From: Streptomyces sp. NBRC 109706
GTDB taxonomy: Bacteria; Actinomycetota; Actinomycetes; Streptomycetales; Streptomycetaceae
DNA: 64,000 nucleotides
Reading direction: 5' to 3'
NCBI RefSeq assembly: GCF_000974485.1
Contig: NZ_BBOM01000011.1
Location: forward strand, 310,001 to 374,000
Positions 1 through 9,281 of this stretch are shown piece after piece. How positions within the stretch are numbered: position 1 is the stretch's first letter; the number at the start of each line of letters is the position of its first letter. The notes beneath the pieces are model-generated. The model made no database searches. It was not told the DNA's origin and saw nothing but the letters and a program-made list of their open reading frames with translations. The position numbers and the translations under genes are program-made.

Positions 1-3000
1 GTGCTGCTGCTGCGGCTCTGCCACGCCGAGGACATCGCGCTGGGCACGATCGTCTCCGGCCGTGACGATCCCCGACTGGCGCACTCCGTCGGGTTCTTCG
101 CCAACACCGTGGTGCTGCGCACCCGGGTGGATCCGGAGCGTGGCTTCGCCGATCTGGTCAGGGCGGTCGCCGAAACCGCCGGCGCGGCCCGCCCGCACCA
201 GGAGCTTCCGTTCGGCGAGCTGGTCGACGCCCTGGTGGACGATCGGGTCCCCGGGCGCAACCCGCTGTTCGACGTGCTGGTCGAGGCGCCGTTCGCCGGG
301 GTGCCCGGCGTCCTCGACGCCGATCGGCCCGCGCGCTGGGAGCATCTGCCGCTGGACGCGGGGGTCACCGGGTTCGATCTGACGATCGGCGTGACGGAGC
401 CGGCCGCCGGCGCCCCCGAGATCGTCCTGAGCTGTCCGCGCGATGTGTTCGACCACGCCACCGCACGCCGCCTGGCGGACCAACTGCGGGTGCTGCTGGC
501 CGAGTTGGTGGCCGATCCGATGGCGCCGGTCGGCGGTTTCCGTTCGCTGCCGGAGGACCAGACCGCCGAGCTGATCGCCGCCGGGACCGGCCCGGCGCTC
601 GCCGTCGACCGGGAGCTGACGCTGGTCGACCTCGTCGCCGAGCGGGTCGGCGTGAGCCCGGACGCGGTCGCCGTGGTGCACGGCGACCGTTCGCTCACCT
701 TCCGCGCCCTGGACGAGGCGGCCGGCCGGCTGGCCGCCAGAATCGCCGCCGCCGCGCCGGTCGGCCCCGACCGGATCGTGGGCGTGGTGTGCGAACGCAC
801 CGAGCGGATGGTGACCGCCCTCCTCGCCGTGGCCAGGACCGGCGCGGCCTTCCTGCCGCTCGACCCGGCCCAACCCGCCCTGCGACGCGCCGCGTTGCTG
901 CGCGACAGCGGGGCGGTCGCGGTGCTGACCGATCCCGGCGGCGAGGGAGCGGCGTTCGACGGACTCGGCGTGCCGGTGATCCCCCTCGACGACCGGCCGG
1001 GCCCCGACCTCCCCGCGCTGCCGCGCCCCTCGGCCGGCGACCTCGCCTATGTGGTCGCCACCTCGGGCTCCACCGGAACGCCCAAGGGCGTGATGGTCGA
1101 GCACCGGGCGATCGTCAACACCGTCCTGCACCGCGTCGGCCACTACGGCCTCACCGGGCGGGACGCCATGCTCCAGGTGGACCCGGTGCACTTCGACGCG
1201 GGCATCGCCGACGTGTTCACCGCCCTCACCGTCGGCTGCCCCCAGGTGGTGCTGGGGCGCGACCAACTGCTGGACCCGGCCGCGCTGTCGGCCGCGATCC
1301 GCCGCCATCGGATCAGCCACATGATGCTGGTGCCCAGCCTCTACGCGTTGCTGCTCGACACCGGGACGCCCGCGCCGCGCGCGCTGCGGCAGGTGGTGTT
1401 GGGCGGCGAGCGGGTGACGGAGGCACTGGTCGCCCGGCACCGGGCGCTGGCCCCCGACACCGAACTGCACAACGACTACGGCCCGGCGGAGAACGCGGTG
1501 ACCGCCACGCTCTGCCGGGTCGACGGGCTGACCGGCGAGGTGCCGATCGGCACGCCCGTCGCCAACCAGTGGGCCGATCTGCTCGACGCGGACGGCCGGC
1601 TCGTCCCGTTCGGCGCCGTGGGCGAGATCTGCCTGGGCGGTGCCGGGCTCGCGCGCGGCTATCTCGCGGATCCGGCGGGCACCGCGCGGCGGTTCGGGCC
1701 GAGCCCGGTGCGGAACGGCGCGCGGATGTACCGCACGGGCGATCTGGCCGTGCGGATGAGCGACGGTCGACTGCGGTACGTCGGACGGATGGACGACCAG
1801 GTCAAGATCCGTGGGCAGCGGGTCGAGCCGGGGGAGGTCGGCGCCGTCCTCGCCCGCGCCGACGGGGTGCGGCAGGCCGCCGTGCTGGCGCTGGGCGAGC
1901 CCGAGCCCCGGCTGGTGGCCTACTTCGCCGGCGACGCCGAACCGGCCGCGCTGCGGGCGTTCCTGGCCCAACGCCTCCCCCCGGCGATGGTCCCCGAGGT
2001 CTGTGTCCGGGTGGACGCGCTTCCCGTCACCGCCAACGGGAAGCTGGACCGCGCCGCGCTGCCCCCGCCGGCGGCCGCTCCCGCCGCTCCCGCCGGCCCG
2101 CCGTTCACCCCGGCGCAGCGGCGGGTCGCCGAGGTGTGGGCCGACCTCCTGGGCCGGCCCGTGACCGAGCTGGACGAGAGCCTGTTCCGGCTGGGCGGCC
2201 ACAGCCTGACCGCCGCCCGGATCGGCCTGCGGCTGGGCGTCCCGGTCAGCGAGGTCTTCGGCAACCCGACGGTCCGTCAGCTGGCCGCGGTGCTCCCGGA
2301 CCGGATCGCCGAGCCGGCCGTCCCGGCGCGCGGCGGCGCCGGACCGTTCCCGCTCTCCCACGCCCAACTCCGGGTGTGGCTGGCGGCGCGGCGGACGACG
2401 CCTGACCCGTTTGTCATCGCCACCGTCACCGCGACCGGCCGGCGGCTCGACCCCGACGTGCTCAGGACGGCGCTCGGCGCGGTGATGCGCCGCCAGCAGG
2501 TGCTGCGCCTGCGGGTGAAGGGAGAGGGGACGAGGGTGCGGCAGACCGTGCTGGACGAGGTCGAAGTGCCCCTGGTCGTCGTCGAGTTGCCCGGCGTCGC
2601 GCCGGACGGGCCGGAGGTCGACGCCGCCCTGCGGGCGGGCCGCGCCGTCTCCTTCGACCCGGGCCGCGCCCCGCTCTTCCAGCTGCGTCTCCTCACCGGC
2701 CCGGTGGGCGGCGACCTGCTGATGGTCACGGCGCACCATCTGATCCACGACGGCGCCAGCGGGCAGATCCTGCTCGACGACCTGTGGCGCGCCTACGACC
2801 GGGTGCTCGCCGGCGAGGACGCCACGCTGCCGCCGCTGTCCCACACCTTCCTGGACGAGGTGGCCGCCGAACGGACCTGGCTCGCCGGCGCGGAGGCCGC
2901 CGACGAGATCGCGTTCTGGCGCGACCGGCTCGCCGGCGCGCCCCCGTCGCCGGATCCGGTCGACCCCGCGCGGCGGGACGTCACCAGGGGAGACACCGGC

Positions 3001-3657
3001 CTCGCCCGCACCACGCTGCCCTGGGACGCCGTCGCCGGCGCCTCGGCGACGCCCTTCGCCCTCGTGGTCACCGCGTTCACGGCCGCCCTCGCCCGCGCCA
3101 CCGGCGTCCGCGATCTGGTGCTCGGCTTCGCGGCGGGACTGCGCCGCCACCCGGCGGCCGACGCGGTGGTCGGCTACCTCGCCAACGCCGTCCCGCTGCG
3201 CCTGCGCTACGGCGACCGGGCGTCGCTCGGCGAGCTGCTGGCTGAGGTCACCGCCCGCACCGCCGAGGCGTACCAGCACGGCCGCGTCCCGTTCGACGTG
3301 CTGGCCCAGCGGCTGGGGCTGCTCGCCCCGCCGGGCCGCAGCGTCCTGCTCGACCTGGGGGTGAGCTGGGAGAACGCCGTCGTCGGCGACGAACGCCACC
3401 AGCTGCGGGACGTGCTGCCCGAGCGGCTGCCGGCCACCAGCGACCTGTGGCTCTACGCGAGCCGGCGCGGCGACCGGCTCCGTCTCGACCTCACCTACGA
3501 CGACGCCCTGGTGCGCCCGGCCGAGGCCCGGGACCTCGTCGACCGGGTCCGTTCGCTCTGCACGGAGGCCGTGACCCGACCGGCCACCCCGGTCGACCCC
3601 GGAGCCCACTTCGACGATCGGCCATCCTCGTGGACGGGAACCCGCTATGACCTCTGA
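1..3657 (+). CDS. NRPS, partial: ..C-A-T-C
   Basis: The reading frame is open from base 1, so the N-terminus and the HHxxxDG active site of the first condensation domain lie outside the window; the GTG at base 1 is probably internal. The first ~190 residues are the C-terminal lobe of a C domain (VGFFANTVVLR, PGRNPLFDV). An adenylation domain follows (about 205-690; TSGSTGTPKG, final Lys in ANGKLDR), then a carrier domain with phosphopantetheine Ser near residue 735 (GGHSL), then a complete C domain (about 785-1195) with intact HHLIHDG near residue 912. Reading the pocket by eye gives D-A-A-L-V-G-D-V-T-K, which I cannot assign to an amino acid. It overlaps the next NRPS gene by 11 bp (translational coupling). 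A C domain at the C-terminus implies transfer onto a carrier supplied in trans by the next proteins. Confidence 0.95.
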   Translation: MLLLRLCHAEDIALGTIVSGRDDPRLAHSVGFFANTVVLRTRVDPERGFADLVRAVAETAGAARPHQELPFGELVDALVDDRVPGRNPLFDVLVEAPFAGVPGVLDADRPARWEHLPLDAGVTGFDLTIGVTEPAAGAPEIVLSCPRDVFDHATARRLADQLRVLLAELVADPMAPVGGFRSLPEDQTAELIAAGTGPALAVDRELTLVDLVAERVGVSPDAVAVVHGDRSLTFRALDEAAGRLAARIAAAAPVGPDRIVGVVCERTERMVTALLAVARTGAAFLPLDPAQPALRRAALLRDSGAVAVLTDPGGEGAAFDGLGVPVIPLDDRPGPDLPALPRPSAGDLAYVVATSGSTGTPKGVMVEHRAIVNTVLHRVGHYGLTGRDAMLQVDPVHFDAGIADVFTALTVGCPQVVLGRDQLLDPAALSAAIRRHRISHMMLVPSLYALLLDTGTPAPRALRQVVLGGERVTEALVARHRALAPDTELHNDYGPAENAVTATLCRVDGLTGEVPIGTPVANQWADLLDADGRLVPFGAVGEICLGGAGLARGYLADPAGTARRFGPSPVRNGARMYRTGDLAVRMSDGRLRYVGRMDDQVKIRGQRVEPGEVGAVLARADGVRQAAVLALGEPEPRLVAYFAGDAEPAALRAFLAQRLPPAMVPEVCVRVDALPVTANGKLDRAALPPPAAAPAAPAGPPFTPAQRRVAEVWADLLGRPVTELDESLFRLGGHSLTAARIGLRLGVPVSEVFGNPTVRQLAAVLPDRIAEPAVPARGGAGPFPLSHAQLRVWLAARRTTPDPFVIATVTATGRRLDPDVLRTALGAVMRRQQVLRLRVKGEGTRVRQTVLDEVEVPLVVVELPGVAPDGPEVDAALRAGRAVSFDPGRAPLFQLRLLTGPVGGDLLMVTAHHLIHDGASGQILLDDLWRAYDRVLAGEDATLPPLSHTFLDEVAAERTWLAGAEAADEIAFWRDRLAGAPPSPDPVDPARRDVTRGDTGLARTTLPWDAVAGASATPFALVVTAFTAALARATGVRDLVLGFAAGLRRHPAADAVVGYLANAVPLRLRYGDRASLGELLAEVTARTAEAYQHGRVPFDVLAQRLGLLAPPGRSVLLDLGVSWENAVVGDERHQLRDVLPERLPATSDLWLYASRRGDRLRLDLTYDDALVRPAEARDLVDRVRSLCTEAVTRPATPVDPGAHFDDRPSSWTGTRYDL

Positions 3658-6055
3658 ACCGGACCCGATTCCGACCCGGCTCCGCCCACGGCTCACCGCG
3701 CCCGCTTCGGGCCCGACACGCGCCGAGCTGCCGCTCTCCCCGGCGGCCTCGGCCGGCCTCGGCCGGGTGTCGGGCGGCCGGCCGCTGGAGGAGCTGGTCG
3801 TGCTCACCGCCGCCGCCGCGCTGGTGGTGGCCGCCGCCGAGGCCACCGAGACGCCCGGGCTTCTCGTGGTCGGCCCCGAAGGGCCCGTGACCTGCCAACT
3901 CGACCTGGCCGCACGGGAATCGGCCGGCGCGCTGGTGCGGGCCACCGATGCCGCGCTGCGCCGCGCGCCCGCCGCCCGGGGCGACCGCGTCGGCCTGACC
4001 GTGCGGTCCACCCGCATCGGCCCGAAGGACCCCGCCACGCTGGAGCTGACCCTGGACGGGGGCGTGCTCCGGCTGCGCGACGCCGAGGGCGCGCACGAGG
4101 AGTGGTTCCTCGGCGTGCTGGCGCGGGCGGTCGACACGGCGCTCGCCGACTTCGCCGACCCGGCCGGGCCCCCGGGCGGGATCCGCCGCGCCGCCCCCGA
4201 CGACATCGCCGCCGCCCTGCGCCTGGGCACCACGGGATATGTCGCCGAGGCCGCCGACGGCACCCTCCTCGCGCCGGTCGAGGCCGTCGTCCGGGACGCC
4301 CCCGACCGTCCGGCCGTGGTCGCCGGCAACGACACCCTGACCTATGGCCAGCTGTGGCACGCCGCCGGGCTGGTCGCCGCCCGGCTGCTGGCCCTCGGCA
4401 CCCGGCCGGGGGACCGGATCGGGGTGCTGACCGGCAAGTCGATCGAGGCGCTGCCCGCGCTCCTCGGCGTGCTGCGGGCCCGCGCCGCCTATGTGCCGCT
4501 CGACCCCCGCGCCCCGGGGCGCCGGCTCACCGACCAGGTCCGGGACGCCGGTTGCCGGACCGTCCTGACCACCGGTGACCTCGCCGGCAGACTGCCCGGG
4601 GTGGCGGTGACCGAGGTCGCCGAGGCGCTGCGCACCGAACCGGCCCGCTCTCTCCCCGCGCCGCGCCCCGACGATCTCGCCTATGTCATCTACACCTCGG
4701 GTTCCACCGGAACCCCCAAGGGCGTCCGGGTGACGCACCGGGCGAGCGCGAGCTATGTCCGCTGGAAGGTCGGCCACCACGCCATCGACAGCGACAGCCG
4801 GGTGCTGCAGATCCCGTCCCTGGCGTTCGACAGCTCCGTCTCCGACATCTTCCCCGCGCTCGCCGGCGGCGCCCTGCTGGTGCTGGTCGACGCCCACCGG
4901 GCGCTGCCCAGGGACCTCGCCGGGACGGCACGCGAGCACGCCGTCACCCATGCCACGATCCTGCCCAGCCTGTACCGGCTGCTGCTGCCCGAACTCGCCG
5001 GCACCACACTGCGGTTGGTGACGGTGGCGGGCGAGGCGACGCCGGCCGACCTGGTCGCGCGCCACCACGCGGAACTGCCCCGGGTCCGGCTGGTCAACGA
5101 GTACGGGCCGACCGAGAACTCCGTCTGCGCCACCGCGTTCGACCACGGCCCGGACGCGGGTCCCGGGCTCCCCGTCGGCCGGCCCATCGCCAACACGGTG
5201 GTCAGGGTCGCGGCTCCCGACGCGGGACCGCTGCCGCCCGGATTCGTCGGCGAGGTGCTGCTGGCCGGGCGCGGCCTGGCCGACGGCTACCACGCCAGGC
5301 CCGAGCTGACCGCCGCCGCCTTCCTCCCCTCGAAGGAGGCGCCCGGCGGCCGTTGGTACCGCACGGGGGACCTCGGCTGGTGGCGCCCGGACGGCGTTCT
5401 GGAGTTCTGCGGGCGCGCCGACGGCCAGGTCAAGATCCGGGGCCACCGGGTCGAGATCGGGGAGGTCGAGCATGTGCTGACCGGTCTCGACGGCGTCGAG
5501 GCGGCCGCGGTCGTCGCCGTCGCCGATCCGGGGGCCGACACCGCCCTGGTCGCGTTCGTGGAGACGTCCCGCGGCGCGGAGTCCGTCGCCCGCGCGCTGA
5601 CCGACCGGCTGCCCCCGGCGATGCTGCCCGCCCACCTGGTGCCGCTGCCCGCGATCCCACGCCTGGTCAGCGGCAAACCGGACGGCCCCCGGCTCGCCGA
5701 ACTGGCCCGGACGGAGCTGGCCCGCGCCGAGGGCGGACCCGCGCCCGGCGGTGACCCGCTGGTCGCCACCATCGGCGAGATCTTCCGTTCCGTCCTCGGG
5801 GGCGGGCCGTTCGGGCCCGATGACGACTTCTTCCTGCGCGGCGGACACAGCCTGGCGGCGATCGCCGTCATCGGCCGGGTCGAGGACCGGCTCGGCGTCC
5901 TTCTCGACCTCGGCGACTTCCTCGATCTCGGCACCGCCCGCGAGGTCGCCGACCTCGTCCGCGCGGCCGGCCCGGCCTCCGCGCCGGGCCCGACCACCGG
6001 CGACGACCAGGCCCTGTGGCGGCTGCTCGACGGCGACGCCGACTCCCATGGCTAG
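3647..6055 (+). CDS. NRPS: truncated C - A - T
   Basis: 802 aa. The first ~180 residues lack any HHxxxDG motif and look like only the C-terminal lobe of a condensation domain, so they are probably a non-catalytic remnant or a docking element. A full adenylation domain follows (about 205-700; YTSGSTGTPKG near residue 349, YGPTEN, A10 Lys in SGKPDG), then a carrier domain with Ser near residue 734 (GGHSL). The specificity residues read by eye are D-S-S-I-T-A-E-V-C-K, an unassigned code. The ATG lies inside the end of the previous NRPS gene, and the 3' end overlaps the next gene by 8 bp, so the three are one transcript. The protein would load an amino acid and depend on the C domain at the end of the upstream protein for condensation. 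Confidence 0.93.
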   Translation: MTSEPDPIPTRLRPRLTAPASGPTRAELPLSPAASAGLGRVSGGRPLEELVVLTAAAALVVAAAEATETPGLLVVGPEGPVTCQLDLAARESAGALVRATDAALRRAPAARGDRVGLTVRSTRIGPKDPATLELTLDGGVLRLRDAEGAHEEWFLGVLARAVDTALADFADPAGPPGGIRRAAPDDIAAALRLGTTGYVAEAADGTLLAPVEAVVRDAPDRPAVVAGNDTLTYGQLWHAAGLVAARLLALGTRPGDRIGVLTGKSIEALPALLGVLRARAAYVPLDPRAPGRRLTDQVRDAGCRTVLTTGDLAGRLPGVAVTEVAEALRTEPARSLPAPRPDDLAYVIYTSGSTGTPKGVRVTHRASASYVRWKVGHHAIDSDSRVLQIPSLAFDSSVSDIFPALAGGALLVLVDAHRALPRDLAGTAREHAVTHATILPSLYRLLLPELAGTTLRLVTVAGEATPADLVARHHAELPRVRLVNEYGPTENSVCATAFDHGPDAGPGLPVGRPIANTVVRVAAPDAGPLPPGFVGEVLLAGRGLADGYHARPELTAAAFLPSKEAPGGRWYRTGDLGWWRPDGVLEFCGRADGQVKIRGHRVEIGEVEHVLTGLDGVEAAAVVAVADPGADTALVAFVETSRGAESVARALTDRLPPAMLPAHLVPLPAIPRLVSGKPDGPRLAELARTELARAEGGPAPGGDPLVATIGEIFRSVLGGGPFGPDDDFFLRGGHSLAAIAVIGRVEDRLGVLLDLGDFLDLGTAREVADLVRAAGPASAPGPTTGDDQALWRLLDGDADSHG

Positions 6056-7595
6056 CCCGCCGGATCGTGTCGCGTCGCTGTGCGCGCTGTTCGCGGCGGA
6101 ACTGCGCCTGGACTCCGTGCCGCCCGACGCCGACTTCTTCCTCGCCGGCGGGCACAGCCTGAGCGCCCTGGCGCTGGCCATGTCCGTCGAACGCGCGCTG
6201 GGCGTCCCGGTGGGCGTGCGCGACCTCGTCGAGTGCCCGACGCCGGCGCTGCTCGCCGGGCGGCTGGCGGCGCGGAGCGCCCCGACGCGGCAACGGCGCG
6301 TGTCCCGCGCCGAGTTGGGGAACGAGACCCGATCGCTGTGGCTGGCCCGCCAGCGGGGCGAGATCCCGGCGACCGCCTACTCCGTGCCCTGTCTCCTCGA
6401 TGTGCTGGGCGCGTCGGACGTGGACCGGCTCGGCGCGGCCGTCCTGGCCGTCCAACTGCGCCACCCGCGGCTGCGCACGGTCTTTGTCGAGCGGAGCGGC
6501 GCCCCGCACGCCGTGACGAGGCCGGATCCCCCGCCGCTGACCGTCGTCGACGAGGTGCCGGATCCGGCGGCCGCCGTCCGCGCCGAGATCGACCGTCCCT
6601 TCGACCTCGCGCGGGGGCCGCTCTTCCGCGCCACACTGTTCCGGCACGGCGAGCGCATGTCGCTGCTGCTCCTCGCCGACCATCTGGTGTGCGACGGCAC
6701 CAGCCTGCGGGTGCTGGCGTCCGAGCTGGCGGCGGCCTACCGCGCCCCCGGGGCGGCCGCCGGTGTGCTCGCCCCCGCCGAACACGCCAGGGACGAGGGC
6801 GAGTTAGCGGACGCGCTGCGGTACTGGCGGCGGGTGCTGTCACCCCCGCCCGAACCCCTGGCGCTGCCCGTCAGCCGCCCCCGGCGCGGGCCGGTCGGCG
6901 CCAGGACCGGGATCGTCACCGAGGAGATCCAGCGCCCCACCGTCGAACGGCTGCGCGCGCTCGCCCGCGCGCGGCGCGCCGGGCTGTTCGTGCCCGCCGC
7001 CACGGCGGTCGCCGGCGCCCTCGCCCGGCTCACCGGCGCGCGCGATATCTGCCTGGGCACCGCCGTGGACCGGCGGGCGCGCCTCGGCCTGACCGACGCC
7101 GTCGGCTTCCATGTGGTCACCGTGCCGCTGCGGATCGCCGTCGACCCCGACACCGGATGGCACCGGCTGCTCGCCGAGGTGGCCTCCGCCACCGTCGACG
7201 CCGTGGACCACAGCGCCGCGTCGTTCGACGAGATCGTCGCGGCCGTCGAACCACCCCGCCGCCCCTGGCGCACCCCGCTGTTCGACGTGTTCGCCACCGT
7301 GTACCCGCATATCGACACGGGCGAGGCCGGGGACGGCATCCGGCTGCGCGGGGGCCCGGTGCCGCTGCGCCAGGGCATCGTCGAGCTGTCGTTCCAGTTC
7401 GTCGAACACGCCCACGGGCTGCGCCTGGTGCTCCAACACGACACCGCCCGCTACGACCGCGACACCGCCGAACGCATCGCGCGCCGCGTCGTCGACGCCG
7501 CCGACCGCATCGCCGATTCCGATCCCGAGTCCGAGCCCGCCGCTGCCAGCCTGCCCGGCCCCGCCGTGTTCGACGGTTTCCGCTTCGGCACCTGA
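6048..7595 (+). CDS. NRPS: T - C didomain
   Basis: 515 aa, starting at an ATG that overlaps the stop of the previous NRPS gene. An N-terminal carrier domain (GGHSLSAL, Ser about residue 38) is followed by one condensation domain (about 85-510). The C-domain core motif reads DHLVCDG (His212 to Gly217) instead of HHxxxDG: the first His is Asp but the second, catalytic His and the Asp-Gly are kept, so activity is plausible. There is no adenylation domain, so the carrier must be charged in trans or receive the chain from the carrier of the preceding protein. Carrier-carrier adjacency across two proteins is unusual and may mark a skipped or modification-only station, for example the substrate platform of the hydroxylase encoded next. 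Confidence 0.93.
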   Translation: MASPPDRVASLCALFAAELRLDSVPPDADFFLAGGHSLSALALAMSVERALGVPVGVRDLVECPTPALLAGRLAARSAPTRQRRVSRAELGNETRSLWLARQRGEIPATAYSVPCLLDVLGASDVDRLGAAVLAVQLRHPRLRTVFVERSGAPHAVTRPDPPPLTVVDEVPDPAAAVRAEIDRPFDLARGPLFRATLFRHGERMSLLLLADHLVCDGTSLRVLASELAAAYRAPGAAAGVLAPAEHARDEGELADALRYWRRVLSPPPEPLALPVSRPRRGPVGARTGIVTEEIQRPTVERLRALARARRAGLFVPAATAVAGALARLTGARDICLGTAVDRRARLGLTDAVGFHVVTVPLRIAVDPDTGWHRLLAEVASATVDAVDHSAASFDEIVAAVEPPRRPWRTPLFDVFATVYPHIDTGEAGDGIRLRGGPVPLRQGIVELSFQFVEHAHGLRLVLQHDTARYDRDTAERIARRVVDAADRIADSDPESEPAAASLPGPAVFDGFRFGT

Positions 7596-7649
7596 GCGGC
7601 CACCGGCATCCGCACCGGGGACCGCCCCCACGCAGAGAGGACAGAGACC

Positions 7650-9236
7650 GTGGGAAAGCGCTACTTGTCGTCCGCAGTGAGCCCCCAACCGCTCCTCCAC
7701 CGCTGGTACGCCTGGCCTCATATGATCAACCCGCTCACGGCGGGGCTCAACCTCCGCGAACGGCAGCTGGCGACCCTCCGCAGCTATCTCGCCGACCCCG
7801 ATCTGCACACCAGGGCGGTGGCCGACCCGGGCAACTACGGCCGCCCCTTCCTCAACCCGTCGGGGGCGGGCTTCGAGCGGCTGAAGACCTTCCACGAGGA
7901 GGTCACGGTCGACGCGGCACCGCTGATCGACCTCGCCGACGATTTCACCGCCGCCCGCGTTCTGGTGGAGGAGCACGCCGACGGAGGCGCGCTCGCCCCC
8001 CTCTACGGCCAACTCCCCGCATCGCTGCGGGGGATCGTCGAGCTGGTCTACGACGACGTCAACCGCGCGTCGATCCGGATCCTCGAACCGGTGCTGTACC
8101 GGTCGTTCCGCGACACGATGGCCCGGGCGCAGCGGATCTCGCTGCTGCCGAGGCCCGACCGGGCGCAGCCGTACATCTTCAACAGCCCGATCCTGCCCGA
8201 CGCGTCCCGGTTCGACCTGGCGGTGCCGTTCGACGCGCCCGCCCTGGACGCACTCTTCGCGGCCCGCTGGTCGTCGGTCGACGTCCCCGAGCTGGGGGAG
8301 CGGCTGGGACTCGCCCCCGAACGGCTGGCGCGGTTCGCCGAGTTCTTCACCGAGACCGAGCCGGCCACCCCGCCGCCGGTACCGGACGGCACCGTGCGCG
8401 TCCGGTTCTTCGGCCATGCCTCGGTGCTGCTGGAGTCCGCGCACGCGGCGGTGCTCCTCGACCCGCTGCTCGGCTACACCGACGACGGCATCGACCACTT
8501 CACCGTCAGCGACCTGCCGCGCCGGCTGGACGCGATCGTGCTCAGCCACGCCCACTGCGACCATGTGTCGGTGGAGACGCTGCTCCAGCTGCGTCGCGTC
8601 GTGGACACCGTGGTCGTCCCCGGATCGGCCTCGGGATCGGTGCTCGACCCCAGCCTCGGGCAGCTGCTGACCGCCCTGGGGTTCCGCGCCGTGACCAGGC
8701 TGGAGGAGCTGGAGAGCGCCACGGTGGGGCACCGGCTCACCGTCACCTCGCTGCCCTTCCTGGGCGAGCACGCCGATCTCGACATCAGGGCGAAGATGGT
8801 GCCGCTGGTGGAGATCGAGGGCCGCCGGTTTGTCTTCGCCACCGACACCACCCCCATCGAGCCGGAGCTGTACCGCCGGCTCGGGGACCTTCTCACCGGG
8901 GTGGACGCGCTGTTCATCGGCCTCGAATGCGTCGGCGCGCCGCTGTCCTGGCTCTACGGGCCGCTGATGGGCCGCATGCCCGACCGCAGGCACAACCGGG
9001 GACGCCGGTTGAACGGTGCCGACGCGGCGATGGCCGAACAGCTGGCCAGGGCCATCGGCGTGCGGCGGATCTTCACCTATGCGATGGGGTTCGACCCCTG
9101 GCTCAAACACCTCACCGGCTCCGACTACGACCCCGCGTCCCCACAGAAGCGGGAGTGCGACCGGCTGGAGGCGAGCTGCGCGCGCTGGGGCGCCCGGGCG
9201 GAGCTGCTGCACCTGCGCGCGGAGCACACCTTCTGA
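7650..9236 (+). CDS. CmlA-type diiron beta-hydroxylase (MBL fold)
   Basis: 528 aa, GTG start with a good ribosome site (AGAGAGG at 7634-7640). The N-terminal ~240 residues form a separate domain and the C-terminal half is a metallo-beta-lactamase fold with HAHCDH (H300, H302, D304, H305). The length, the bipartite layout and the presence of a Glu (E373, in GEH), Asp399 (ATDTTP) and Glu426 match CmlA of chloramphenicol biosynthesis, whose iron ligands I recall as H305, H307, D309, H310, E377 and D403, with a constant offset of 4-5. CmlA-family enzymes (CmlA, FrsH) use a diiron centre and O2 to hydroxylate the beta-carbon of an aminoacyl group held on an NRPS carrier. The location inside the NRPS operon fits. 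The alternative is an ordinary UlaG-like MBL hydrolase; the Glu at the position of the usual metal His argues against that. Confidence 0.8.
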   Translation: MGKRYLSSAVSPQPLLHRWYAWPHMINPLTAGLNLRERQLATLRSYLADPDLHTRAVADPGNYGRPFLNPSGAGFERLKTFHEEVTVDAAPLIDLADDFTAARVLVEEHADGGALAPLYGQLPASLRGIVELVYDDVNRASIRILEPVLYRSFRDTMARAQRISLLPRPDRAQPYIFNSPILPDASRFDLAVPFDAPALDALFAARWSSVDVPELGERLGLAPERLARFAEFFTETEPATPPPVPDGTVRVRFFGHASVLLESAHAAVLLDPLLGYTDDGIDHFTVSDLPRRLDAIVLSHAHCDHVSVETLLQLRRVVDTVVVPGSASGSVLDPSLGQLLTALGFRAVTRLEELESATVGHRLTVTSLPFLGEHADLDIRAKMVPLVEIEGRRFVFATDTTPIEPELYRRLGDLLTGVDALFIGLECVGAPLSWLYGPLMGRMPDRRHNRGRRLNGADAAMAEQLARAIGVRRIFTYAMGFDPWLKHLTGSDYDPASPQKRECDRLEASCARWGARAELLHLRAEHTF

Positions 9237-9281
9237 TTCCGACCGCCACCGGCTTTCCGACCGCGACAAGGGAGTGCGGCG

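Noticed and set aside
3491-6181. Minus-strand frame of about 896 codons opposite the second NRPS gene
   Set aside because: Shadow of the coding strand; composition dominated by Gly, Arg and Gln, and it spans the boundaries of three real genes.
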